Source of the DNA: an uncultured Opitutales bacterium
GTDB taxonomy: Bacteria > Verrucomicrobiota > Verrucomicrobiia > Opitutales > Intestinicryptomonadaceae
Direction: 5' to 3'
Length of the DNA: 49,945 nucleotides
Assembly: GCA_944389885.1 (NCBI GenBank)
Contig: CALXNZ010000019.1
Coordinates: 1-49,945, forward strand
The notes under the pieces were generated by a model. It searched no databases and had not been told where the DNA came from. It saw nothing but the letters and a program-made list of their open reading frames with translations. Shown piece after piece: positions 1 through 7,490 of the stretch (positions are counted from its first letter, which is position 1; every line of letters starts with the position of its first letter). Made by a program: the position numbers and the translations under genes.

Positions 1-123
1 ACTTGTGGAATGCGGGGTGAATCTATGAAAGACAAATCTAAAAAATCAACCTATTCCACAACCTTTGGTGTTGACCCCATTTTTAACAATTTTGCAGAAA
101 AAACAGCCTTGTATTGCGATTAG
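1..123 (+). CDS. Possible 3' end of a CDS or small ORF (partial)
   Basis: A plus-strand frame is open from the left edge to a TAG at 121-123 (40 codons), with in-frame ATGs at 10 and 25. The peptide is polar and Lys-rich and matches no family I recognise. A bidirectional hairpin terminator follows 40 bases downstream, which would suit a gene ending here. No ribosome-binding site decides a start, so it could be the tail of a longer gene or a chance frame. Confidence 0.22.
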   Translation, partial: TCGMRGESMKDKSKKSTYSTTFGVDPIFNNFAEKTALYCD

Positions 124-162
124 CGGCGATTGCCAAAAAAGCACCTTACGGCGGAAATCCGC

Positions 163-197
163 AAAAAAAGAGGCCTCCCAATAGGGAAGCCTCTTTT
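163..197 (-). terminator. Rho-independent terminator after tRNA-Thr (bidirectional)
   Basis: Arms at 166-179 and 184-197 pair at 13 of 14 positions around an AATA loop. A run of seven A at 163-169 gives the T-tract for minus-strand transcripts leaving the tRNA. TTTT at 194-197 could also stop plus-strand transcription from the left. Confidence 0.85.
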
Positions 198-201
198 AAA
201 G

Positions 202-277
<76 letters not shown>

Positions 278-411
278 ATAAATTTTCCGTTATAGAAAAT
301 ATCCGCATATTCCTTTTGCAAGACTTTTTTCCGCATAAACTAAACTATTCGCATATATTCTATTTTTCATTCAAAATACATTAAATAGTTTGGGGAAAAT
401 GGAATAGAAGC

Positions 412-2064
412 TTATTTCGCCTTTGCCGCTTTTGCTTTTTCGGCCGCAATTCTGCGTTCTTCCAATATCCTTTTTACAGTTTCGTCCGCTGCGGTTAAAT
501 TTGAATCAAAATTGAATCCGTAAGTTTTTGCCGTATTACGGGCATGGGAAACCGCAACCTGCGCAAAATCGAAATCCTTTATGCGCCCGCATAAAGCCGA
601 ATATATTCCCATGGATTTGGAGGCATTCGCCTTTTTGCCGGTGGAAGAAAGAAAATTCGCCAATTCCATTGAAAGACCTACCCACATGTCATCTTTCCAC
701 GGCTCCCGCCCATAAAGCTCTAAAGCGAAATGTTCGGCAAAGGCAGAGTCGCCAATCGATTCCGCAATTTGACACAATTTCCAGGTCAGGGCATTGTCTG
801 GAATCTTGCCGATATACGAACGCCCAAACGTCAGAGCCCCGTCCCTATCGTTATTCTTCAACATAGAGTTCATTTTGCGGATTACGGCATACTGCGAATA
901 TTCGTCGATTTTTCCGGAATCAATCATGGCTATTTGGGCGTCGAGCGACACTTTAAATGGTCTGTAAAATGGATCCCCCAGAAAGACGCCTTGCCAGCTC
1001 AAGACCGGTATTGCCGCATATGCGGACTCGCCCGCGCACAAGCCGTTTACGAGGCCCTCCAATACTTTATGCGGCTGATGTATAGGGCCCAGGAAAGGCT
1101 CAAAGACATTCCCGTATGTAGCCGCAACCCCGCAGTTTGCAAAGCGCGCGCACCATTCATTGTTCGAGCGCAGATTTCTTGCGCTAAAAGAAAATATATG
1201 CAATCCGAACCCACCGGGCGCAAATCTGAATTTTTCAAGTTTGAAATGCGTTGAGGGAACAAACGAATACCAGCCAAAATAAAACGCCGGAGCGTCCATT
1301 CTATAATCGAACGGATAAAGGCGCGGAAGAGTATCCTCGGAAACTTCATAGCCATTATCCTCAAGAATGCGTTTGCAGGCGTCGAGCCAATCGTCCCCGC
1401 CCTTTACCTTTTGGCTCTTATCTATATAGGCGCGTCCTCGCAAGCCAAATGTCTCGGCATAAATTGCGCTCTCGTAAAGGCTGCGGGCGTCTTTTGGAGT
1501 GGCCCCGTCAAGCCGCGCCACCCGCATTATAGCGTATGTGCGGAAAATCTCGGGATTTTTATAGTTGCCGAACAATGGATTCTTCACAAATCCGGATAAT
1601 GTCTTCGCAGGAAGAAAGCGAGCAGACAATTCCGAATCAACAGAAGCGCAGTCGCTTTTGGGTGCGCCTTTTGGGGAATTGGAAGACGGATTTATCCCCC
1701 ACGGAACCCCGCGGCACAACACAATGTAATCGATGTCAAAATCAAGCAGAACATACTCTTCGCGCCCGTAAGAGTCTTTTCTATTCAGAGGCATCAACCT
1801 TACCCTGCCCGTTTCCGAAAGTTTTTTTATCAACGGGTTTTCTATTTTATCAACATAAGTCTGCCGGTCAACTATTCCGGACTTAGGCATATCAAGTAGC
1901 AATATGTTGCGCGCCGGAATTGAACGGGCTTTCGCGTAATCCGACGCTATGGATTTGGAATCTTCATCGGAAGAATTCGCCACCACAAAGACCTTTTCGG
2001 GATTTATTTCGCAAAATCCCTTAGAAACAAATAAAGCAAAAAGCAATGCCCATACAAATTTCAT
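412..2064 (-). CDS. TIGR03790-family secreted protein
   Basis: A 550-residue protein. The N-terminus MKFVWALLFALFVSKGFC looks like a signal peptide, so it is probably exported. It is followed by the family hallmark: VFVVANSSDEDS, then YAKARSIPARNILLLDMP, then a central region with the FDIDYIVLCRGVPWGI segment. The last ~150 residues look helical and may be TPR-like. The frame stays open upstream to 2328, but that extension overlaps the metal-binding gene and precedes the signal peptide, so I chose the ATG at 2064. TIGR03790 proteins occur in Verrucomicrobia, Planctomycetes and Acidobacteria and have no established biochemical role. It is the last gene of the 5596-412 minus-strand run, 131 bases after its neighbour, with a candidate promoter of its own in that gap. 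Confidence 0.8.
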   Translation of the reverse strand: MKFVWALLFALFVSKGFCEINPEKVFVVANSSDEDSKSIASDYAKARSIPARNILLLDMPKSGIVDRQTYVDKIENPLIKKLSETGRVRLMPLNRKDSYGREEYVLLDFDIDYIVLCRGVPWGINPSSNSPKGAPKSDCASVDSELSARFLPAKTLSGFVKNPLFGNYKNPEIFRTYAIMRVARLDGATPKDARSLYESAIYAETFGLRGRAYIDKSQKVKGGDDWLDACKRILEDNGYEVSEDTLPRLYPFDYRMDAPAFYFGWYSFVPSTHFKLEKFRFAPGGFGLHIFSFSARNLRSNNEWCARFANCGVAATYGNVFEPFLGPIHQPHKVLEGLVNGLCAGESAYAAIPVLSWQGVFLGDPFYRPFKVSLDAQIAMIDSGKIDEYSQYAVIRKMNSMLKNNDRDGALTFGRSYIGKIPDNALTWKLCQIAESIGDSAFAEHFALELYGREPWKDDMWVGLSMELANFLSSTGKKANASKSMGIYSALCGRIKDFDFAQVAVSHARNTAKTYGFNFDSNLTAADETVKRILEERRIAAEKAKAAKAK

Positions 2065-2136
2065 ATATTGTAAAATTTTGCCATTTAATGCGAGAAAGTA
2101 CAAGTTTAAGAATTGGCAGACTATATCTGCTCCCAT

Positions 2137-2165
2137 ATTATACAATAAAACATTATCCAAAGAAA
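2137..2165 (-). promoter_or_regulatory. Candidate sigma70 promoter for the TIGR03790 gene
   Basis: A perfect -10 TATAAT (minus strand, 2142-2137) lies about 75 bases before the ATG at 2064, in the 131-base gap after the BtuF-like gene. The -35 region is weak (TTTTCT, 17 bases away). Confidence 0.4.
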
Positions 2166-2195
2166 AACAGCGGGATTGTGCCCAAGCACCAATAG

Positions 2196-3071
2196 CTATT
2201 TTGTACGTTTTTGGAGGAACTCCGCCATCAAATTCATCGCCTCTACAATTCTCAAAGAGGGAACCACAATGAACTCGCGCGGGACAAAACACACATTCCC
2301 CTTTGCAATGGCCGGAGACGCTCCCCAAACGGGATCATTTTTATATTTTGCAAGAATCGCATCGGGATTTTCCCCAGGAGCAAGCTCGACAAAGAGAACT
2401 TCCACCCCCGACGCCAATATGAATTCGCGCGACAGAGCCGGCCACGCCCTGCCGCTTTTTGCCGCGCAATTTTCAAGCCCCATGAGCTTCATTATTCCGT
2501 CGACATACGACCCCGAACCCGCCGCTATATTCCCAAAAAACATGAACAGCGCGCGTTTCCCCGCCCCGATTTTTTCGCGAGAAATTCTATCAACCACTTT
2601 TTCAAATTCGGCCGCCGCGCGTTCCGATTCCGATTCGGAATTGAAGAGTTTTCCTATCAACCTTACATCGTCCGCAATATGTTCAAATCCTTCGTTATGG
2701 ACAAAGAAACACTTTATGCCCAAAGATTCCAATCGCTGGGATACGCGGGAGTCGGAAATATCCGGCATGATTACGATATCGGGCTTAAGAGACACGATTT
2801 TCTCGTAGTCGAGATCGAGAATACCCCCTATTTTCGGCTTGCCGCGAGCTTCCAACGGATAGTCGCAGTATCTGGAGTTCGCCAGCAAACAACTCCCCGC
2901 ACCGGCGGCATATACGGCCTGAGTAGCGGACGGTGAAACTGTCACTACTTTTGGCGGCTGGCGGAATTCAAAAGCAGTACCGCGTATATCGCGGACGGAA
3001 TAAGAAAAAGCATAGGGGACAAAAACTGCCGACGCAAGCACGAGAAACGCTTTTTTTAATGCCTGGCGCAT
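2196..3071 (-). CDS. BtuF/FepB-like ABC transporter substrate-binding protein (metal/cobalamin type)
   Basis: A 291-residue protein with an N-terminal signal peptide (MRQALKKAFLVLASAVFVPYAFS). It has the helical-backbone metal receptor pattern: VVTVSPSATQAVYAAGAG near residue 45, GGILDLDYEKIVSLKPDIVI, then the long linker helix and a C-terminal lobe ending in VVPSLRIVEAMNLMAEFL. Such proteins bind corrinoids, haem or ferric siderophores in the periplasm and deliver them to an ABC importer. No permease, ATPase or TonB receptor is encoded nearby, so the ligand cannot be told and the partners must be elsewhere. It starts 2 bases after the VC0807-like gene with a GGAG ribosome-binding site, so the two are surely co-transcribed. 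Confidence 0.82.
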   Translation of the reverse strand: MRQALKKAFLVLASAVFVPYAFSYSVRDIRGTAFEFRQPPKVVTVSPSATQAVYAAGAGSCLLANSRYCDYPLEARGKPKIGGILDLDYEKIVSLKPDIVIMPDISDSRVSQRLESLGIKCFFVHNEGFEHIADDVRLIGKLFNSESESERAAAEFEKVVDRISREKIGAGKRALFMFFGNIAAGSGSYVDGIMKLMGLENCAAKSGRAWPALSREFILASGVEVLFVELAPGENPDAILAKYKNDPVWGASPAIAKGNVCFVPREFIVVPSLRIVEAMNLMAEFLQKRTK

Positions 3072-3073
3072 CT

Positions 3074-3808
3074 CTACTCCGCCTTTTTTTCTGGAACCTT
3101 TACCAAATCTTCCAATGTTAGCCCCGTTATGCGGGTTATATCCCCAAATAACTTGAACAAGGCATATATGAAAACGACCATAGTCGGCAGAACAATCACC
3201 GGAAAAGATAGGGCCGTCATACGCCCGACCTCCGCATTAAATTCGTCCGTGCCGGCCGGGCTCTTGTAAATCCAAGCCGCGAGCGCAAAATTCAATACAG
3301 AGCTGAGCAGAAAAGACGCAGAAACAATATATGTGGCTGTTTTGAGAGCGGAATCAAATTCCGATTCCGCAGATTTTGCCGTTAGTTCCGCATGTATTTT
3401 TTCAACATTTACGACGAAATCGTTCATCAACAAAACGCTAACTAAAGGTTTTTTTGTAAAGGCACTAATAAGGACGGCAACTCCCAAGGCCAAGGGCACT
3501 GCGCCTTCCTTTACAATCATCCATTCGCGGGAAAGTTTCATCAACCCTATACCGCCTGTCAGCACCACGCTCAATATGCCTATCACGGAAAATATGTTGA
3601 ACTTGCGCCTCGATACGAGATCCCATATTCCATAGGCAAGCGGAAACAGCAAAGCCAGACAAAATATCGCCACCGCGGCGTCTGAAGGCTGCAATTCAAA
3701 TCCACACCACTCCACCAATGCCTTGCCTTTTATCAAAAGCGCACTCGGCACCACTATATTAAAACCGAGGTTCAACCAGACGTTTTCCCTTTTAGAGTCC
3801 CCCGACAT
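3074..3808 (-). CDS. VC0807-like integral membrane protein
   Basis: A 244-residue polytopic protein with about six hydrophobic segments. It resembles the VC0807 family of unknown function by its early FNIVVPSALLIKGK segment, the Arg-Arg-Lys loop near residue 68, and the C-terminal pair of long helices around FPVIVLPTMVVFIYALFKLF. It starts immediately after the stop of the glycosyltransferase gene (TAA followed directly by ATG) with a good AAAGGAAG ribosome-binding site. It ends with TAG 2 bases before the BtuF-like gene. The context suggests a role at the cell envelope; no reaction can be assigned. Confidence 0.65.
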   Translation of the reverse strand: MSGDSKRENVWLNLGFNIVVPSALLIKGKALVEWCGFELQPSDAAVAIFCLALLFPLAYGIWDLVSRRKFNIFSVIGILSVVLTGGIGLMKLSREWMIVKEGAVPLALGVAVLISAFTKKPLVSVLLMNDFVVNVEKIHAELTAKSAESEFDSALKTATYIVSASFLLSSVLNFALAAWIYKSPAGTDEFNAEVGRMTALSFPVIVLPTMVVFIYALFKLFGDITRITGLTLEDLVKVPEKKAE

Positions 3809-5596
3809 TTACTTCCTTTCAATTCTAAATAGCAAAATATCGCCGTTGCGCATAATCTCCTCTGCCGCCGGAGAGAGTTTCTTTAGAATCTCCGCATCAG
3901 AGGCTCTGCATAGCACCCATAATGCCGCCTTGCGCGATTTTATAAATTCGGATTGCTGCTCGGCAGTAGGAAAAAATCTATGGGCGTGTTTTTGTTTCTC
4001 GCGCATAAATCCAAATCTCTGCTCCAGCGGAGGTACATCGAATAGATATACAGTTTCCCCAAGCCATACTGGAAGATCGTGAAAGTGGTTGTAGTCGCGC
4101 AAAATAGCCACATCTTCTCCTGTTTTGCGATTGGCCTTTAAATATTTTGCCAAAGGTTCGGTATCGGAACGCTGAAACAATATGGCCATAGGATTGAAAT
4201 ACATAGAGAATACGCACGACACCACAAAAACCATCGCCATAAACGCTTTTACATTCTTCTTGACCAGCATTATATATAAGGTCGCCGTCGTAAGAATAAG
4301 CATTATTACGGATAGCGAAATACACACGAATAAAGCATAGGAATGGTCGTATATTTTTCCTTTTGAGCTCAATACAAAATATATAGGGATTGGCGCAACC
4401 GATACCAGATATCCCAGCACTACGAATAATATTTGCTCAATTTTTATTGACCGAGCGAATTTATCTTTCCAACACTTTGCAAACCATGCGCCAGTCAACA
4501 CTGACAAAGCGGGGAAAATCGGCAGTATGTACGGCGCGAGTTTAGATTTTGACAAGGAGAAAAAGAATACCACAAAAACTATCCAAATACAAAAGAACAC
4601 TGCCTCCTTAGGCGCATTGAGCATGCGCCTTCCGCAGTCGCCAAACGTATCTTTCAAGGCCCGCGGCAACAACAAAACCCACGGTATAAATCCAACTAAA
4701 GACAAAACTATAAAAAACCACCACGGCTGCTCGCGCATGCTCGTATCGACGTCTATATAACGCAGAAAATGCTCGTGAATTATATAATACCAAAAGAACC
4801 CCTGGCCTTCCCATTCTTTTGAAAAGATTCCCCCGGCGTTGTCGTAAGCTGGATTGTCGAGACTGGCAAGTATATGCCACGGCACGGATATTATCGAGAA
4901 CAACGCGATTCCAATCAAAATCCATATCCAATCGCCACGCCCGAATTTTTTGAAAAAATCCACAGGCCCCGTGCAAATCGCATACAAAAATATAATGGCA
5001 GCGGGAATGACAATGCCTATGAGGCCTTTGGTCAGCACTGCGAGAGCGCACAGGACAAAGAAAGCCGCAATTAGAGCGTGCCTCCACAAGCCACTCTTTT
5101 TTATCCCGACAATGAATGCGAACAGCGCCGACGAGATAAATACAGATACTGTTGTATCCAAAGTTATAATCTGTCCCAGCGCCAAATATAGGATTGAAGT
5201 GGCGAGAATCCCCGCGGAAAACACACCGGCGGCCCTGCCGGACAGAGCCCTTGCGGCAGCATAGGTTGCACAAATCCCAAATACCGCCATTAGGGCATTG
5301 GGAAAGCGCAGCGAAAATCTATTTATGCCAAATGTTTTAATCGATGCGGCCTGCATCCAATAAAAGAAAGGAGGCTTGTAGAAATACGGCATGTCGTTCA
5401 AGCGCGGCGTGACATAGTCGCCATGGGCTACCATCTCCCTCGGTATCTCGCTGTACCGCCCTTCGTCGGGACTCGCGAGCGGGCGCATAAACCCCAAAGC
5501 CATATATATTACGCAGCCCACAACAAATATCAAAATGATATCGCTACACCAAGACATCTTGGAAGAGGGTGTCGTTTCTATAAAGTTATTTTGCAT
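3809..5596 (-). CDS. ArnT-like GT39-family glycosyltransferase, polyprenyl-phosphate dependent
   Basis: A 595-residue inner-membrane protein with roughly a dozen transmembrane segments. The first periplasmic loop holds the GT39/GT83 signature SPDEGRYSEIPREM, with the Asp-Glu pair typical of the ArnT and protein O-mannosyltransferase superfamily, followed by YFYKPPFFYWM. Relatives move a sugar (for example L-Ara4N) from undecaprenyl phosphate onto lipid A or another acceptor on the periplasmic face. The donor and acceptor here are unknown: no arnBCDF-type genes are nearby. It heads a minus-strand run with the VC0807-like and BtuF-like genes. Confidence 0.85.
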   Translation of the reverse strand: MQNNFIETTPSSKMSWCSDIILIFVVGCVIYMALGFMRPLASPDEGRYSEIPREMVAHGDYVTPRLNDMPYFYKPPFFYWMQAASIKTFGINRFSLRFPNALMAVFGICATYAAARALSGRAAGVFSAGILATSILYLALGQIITLDTTVSVFISSALFAFIVGIKKSGLWRHALIAAFFVLCALAVLTKGLIGIVIPAAIIFLYAICTGPVDFFKKFGRGDWIWILIGIALFSIISVPWHILASLDNPAYDNAGGIFSKEWEGQGFFWYYIIHEHFLRYIDVDTSMREQPWWFFIVLSLVGFIPWVLLLPRALKDTFGDCGRRMLNAPKEAVFFCIWIVFVVFFFSLSKSKLAPYILPIFPALSVLTGAWFAKCWKDKFARSIKIEQILFVVLGYLVSVAPIPIYFVLSSKGKIYDHSYALFVCISLSVIMLILTTATLYIMLVKKNVKAFMAMVFVVSCVFSMYFNPMAILFQRSDTEPLAKYLKANRKTGEDVAILRDYNHFHDLPVWLGETVYLFDVPPLEQRFGFMREKQKHAHRFFPTAEQQSEFIKSRKAALWVLCRASDAEILKKLSPAAEEIMRNGDILLFRIERK

Positions 5597-5753
5597 AAAA
5601 ATTACTGAATCTTAATTTCCCAATTCGTACAAGATTTATTGTCATTCTAAGTATGAAAATCAAATTTTCCCATTTTTCCACACTGAAAAGTTTTCTCTTA
5701 TAAGATTGACGCCCATGCCGGACAGAGAGTCAAAGAATGCGGTCCATGGGAAT

Positions 5754-5784
5754 AAAAAGGCCCCCGACAACCCGGAGACCTTTA
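5754..5784 (-). terminator. Probable weak terminator after the GH28-like gene
   Basis: An imperfect stem (AAAGG...CCTTT outer pairs with inner CCG/CGG pairs) lies 19-49 bases past the stop of the 5803-7260 gene. It is preceded on the plus strand by AAAAA, which gives Ts on the minus strand. Confidence 0.5.
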
Positions 5785-5802
5785 ATTAAAGCAACATTGA
5801 AA

Positions 5803-7260
5803 TCAATCTAAGAAAGAGTCTTCCTTCTCAGTATTGTTGAATTGATAAGGCTCGGGAGAGTTTTTAAGCATTATCGATTTTGTGCCGCCTTTTGATTTCT
5901 GCCATATGCAGTTCATTATGCGCACATCGTTAGACTGATCCAGGAAGAAAGCCGGGCGAGTTTCGTCCGCCCCGTAATAGGCGATTTGCACATTGTCGAA
6001 AGTCAAATTCTGCGCCCTGCGGACATAGAATCCATATGCCGGGAGAACGCTCCCGAACATTCTGTTTTCAGGATATCCGGAAACTTTTTCCGGAATATTG
6101 CCCTCGAGCAAATCGGCCGGAATTTTATCCTTAACAGTGGCTTTCATATTGAGATAGCAATCGCTGATGGTTATGTTGCGGAGCGTATGCCCCTCGACGC
6201 ATGTTATGGAATTAGCTATCCAGCTCTCCGATTTTGCAGTCACTCCGCTTATGATAACATTTGAAATGCTGCTTTTTGTCTCGTCTTTGTTGCGGTGTCC
6301 AACTCTTATAAATATGGGAGTCTGAATGCCAGTCATCGAGATGTTTGAAATATTAACTTGTTCCAAAAATCCGCCGTCAACCGCTTCGAGGGCGATTCCG
6401 CTGATTCCGGTAATGGGATACTCCACCCCTTTGTCGGCCAATAATTTTTCCCAATGCCAAACTACCGTATCCGAACAATGGCGCATGACACAGTTTGAAA
6501 TCGCTATATTTTTAAACCCGCCCAAATTTGCGGTTCCGAACTTTATGAAGTTGCAGTTCGACGCAATTACGCAATTTGAGACCGTCACATTCTCGACTAT
6601 AAAATCTTTCTTTTGGCTTTTAAAACAGATAGCATCGTCGCCGCAATCTATTATGCAATTTGTAATCACGACATTTTTGGCGTCTATATCTATGCCGTCA
6701 TTGTTGTGGTTTGCATGTCCCAAAAGATGTATTCCCTCTATAAAGACGGTATCGCACTGGCGCAAGTCGAGGGTCCACGACCATGAAGAATAGAGATTTA
6801 CCCCTTGAACTCTAATATTTTGACATTCTTTGAAACGCAAAAGATGGGCGCGATTTTTAACTTCGTTTTCTTTTTTCGGGATACCGAAGTCTTTTCCGCT
6901 TCCGTCTATAGTGCCCCCGCCCACTACGCCGACATTCTTTACCTTTTCCGCTAAAATAAACGTTCCGCGAGTTTCGGGAACTATCGCCTTCAAAGTCACT
7001 CCCGTGGGGACTCTCAAAACTACGTTGTCTTTAAGATTTATAGTTTGGGAAAGAAATACTCCGCTCTTTTCGGGAAAGATAACCTCTCCGCCGCCGCTTT
7101 CCGAGCAAGCGTCAATGGCCTTTTGTATGGCCTCAGTGTTGTCCGTCTTGCCGTCGCCTACGGCGCCGAAAGTGGAAAGCTTTATGTTTCTTGCATGGAG
7201 TGGAGCCGAGAGCAATAAACATATGGACACTCCGATACAAAAGTCGCGTATTTTTATCAT
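5803..7260 (-). CDS. Secreted polygalacturonase-like protein, GH28/right-handed beta-helix
   Basis: A 485-residue protein with an N-terminal signal peptide ending near LHARN. The segment FGAVGDGKTDNTEAIQKAID is the classic opening of pectate-lyase-fold polygalacturonases, and the body is a series of beta-helix coils (VxISNC, VxISGV and similar). Likely catalytic motifs are NND (residues 186-188, normally NTD) and GDD (207-209). Where GH28 normally has GHG, this protein reads CNFIKFGT (236-243) and lacks the His. IFIRVGHR (316-323) replaces the RIK region. It is therefore a divergent GH28 member acting on a uronic-acid or rhamnose polysaccharide, or a related beta-helix enzyme. The ATG at 7260 has the ribosome-binding site AGAAGGG; a start at 7293 lacks one and would precede the signal peptide. 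Confidence 0.8.
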   Translation of the reverse strand: MIKIRDFCIGVSICLLLSAPLHARNIKLSTFGAVGDGKTDNTEAIQKAIDACSESGGGEVIFPEKSGVFLSQTINLKDNVVLRVPTGVTLKAIVPETRGTFILAEKVKNVGVVGGGTIDGSGKDFGIPKKENEVKNRAHLLRFKECQNIRVQGVNLYSSWSWTLDLRQCDTVFIEGIHLLGHANHNNDGIDIDAKNVVITNCIIDCGDDAICFKSQKKDFIVENVTVSNCVIASNCNFIKFGTANLGGFKNIAISNCVMRHCSDTVVWHWEKLLADKGVEYPITGISGIALEAVDGGFLEQVNISNISMTGIQTPIFIRVGHRNKDETKSSISNVIISGVTAKSESWIANSITCVEGHTLRNITISDCYLNMKATVKDKIPADLLEGNIPEKVSGYPENRMFGSVLPAYGFYVRRAQNLTFDNVQIAYYGADETRPAFFLDQSNDVRIMNCIWQKSKGGTKSIMLKNSPEPYQFNNTEKEDSFLD

Positions 7261-7370
7261 AAATAAATCCCTTCTAAATATTGGCTTTACCAATTAAAAG
7301 CATGATGCGGCACGGGCAAGCAAAAACTTCCATTTACGTTTGGATTCAGCCCGCAATGAAAAAATTTTCA

Positions 7371-7452
7371 GCCAATTTCCGCAAGCTTTCCGCCCAATTT
7401 TATTCAAAGGGCAAAATGTGCCCAATTTGACATAAATGGCCAAGCCCAATTT
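7371..7452. repeat. Four direct copies of GCC(C)AATTT upstream of the GH28-like gene
   Basis: GCCAATTT (7371-7378) and GCCCAATTT (7392-7400, 7420-7428, 7444-7452) lie in the 230-base gap between ccsA and the GH28-like gene. Starts are 21, 28 and 24 bases apart. All copies have the same orientation, reading AAATTGGGC in the direction of the GH28 gene. A short inverted repeat GGGCA-N5-TGCCC (7409-7423) overlaps the third copy. The arrangement suggests an array of regulator-binding sites; it has no coding potential. Confidence 0.55.
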
Positions 7453-7490
7453 CCACAATGCTGAAATACGACGCCAAGAAATAAAATAAA

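Noticed and set aside
2065-2328. N-terminal extension of the TIGR03790 gene
   Set aside because: It overlaps the BtuF-like gene, is Cys-rich and unlike any leader, and a signal peptide starts at 2064.
7371-7452. CRISPR array
   Set aside because: Repeat unit is only 8-9 bases, spacers are irregular, and no cas genes are present.
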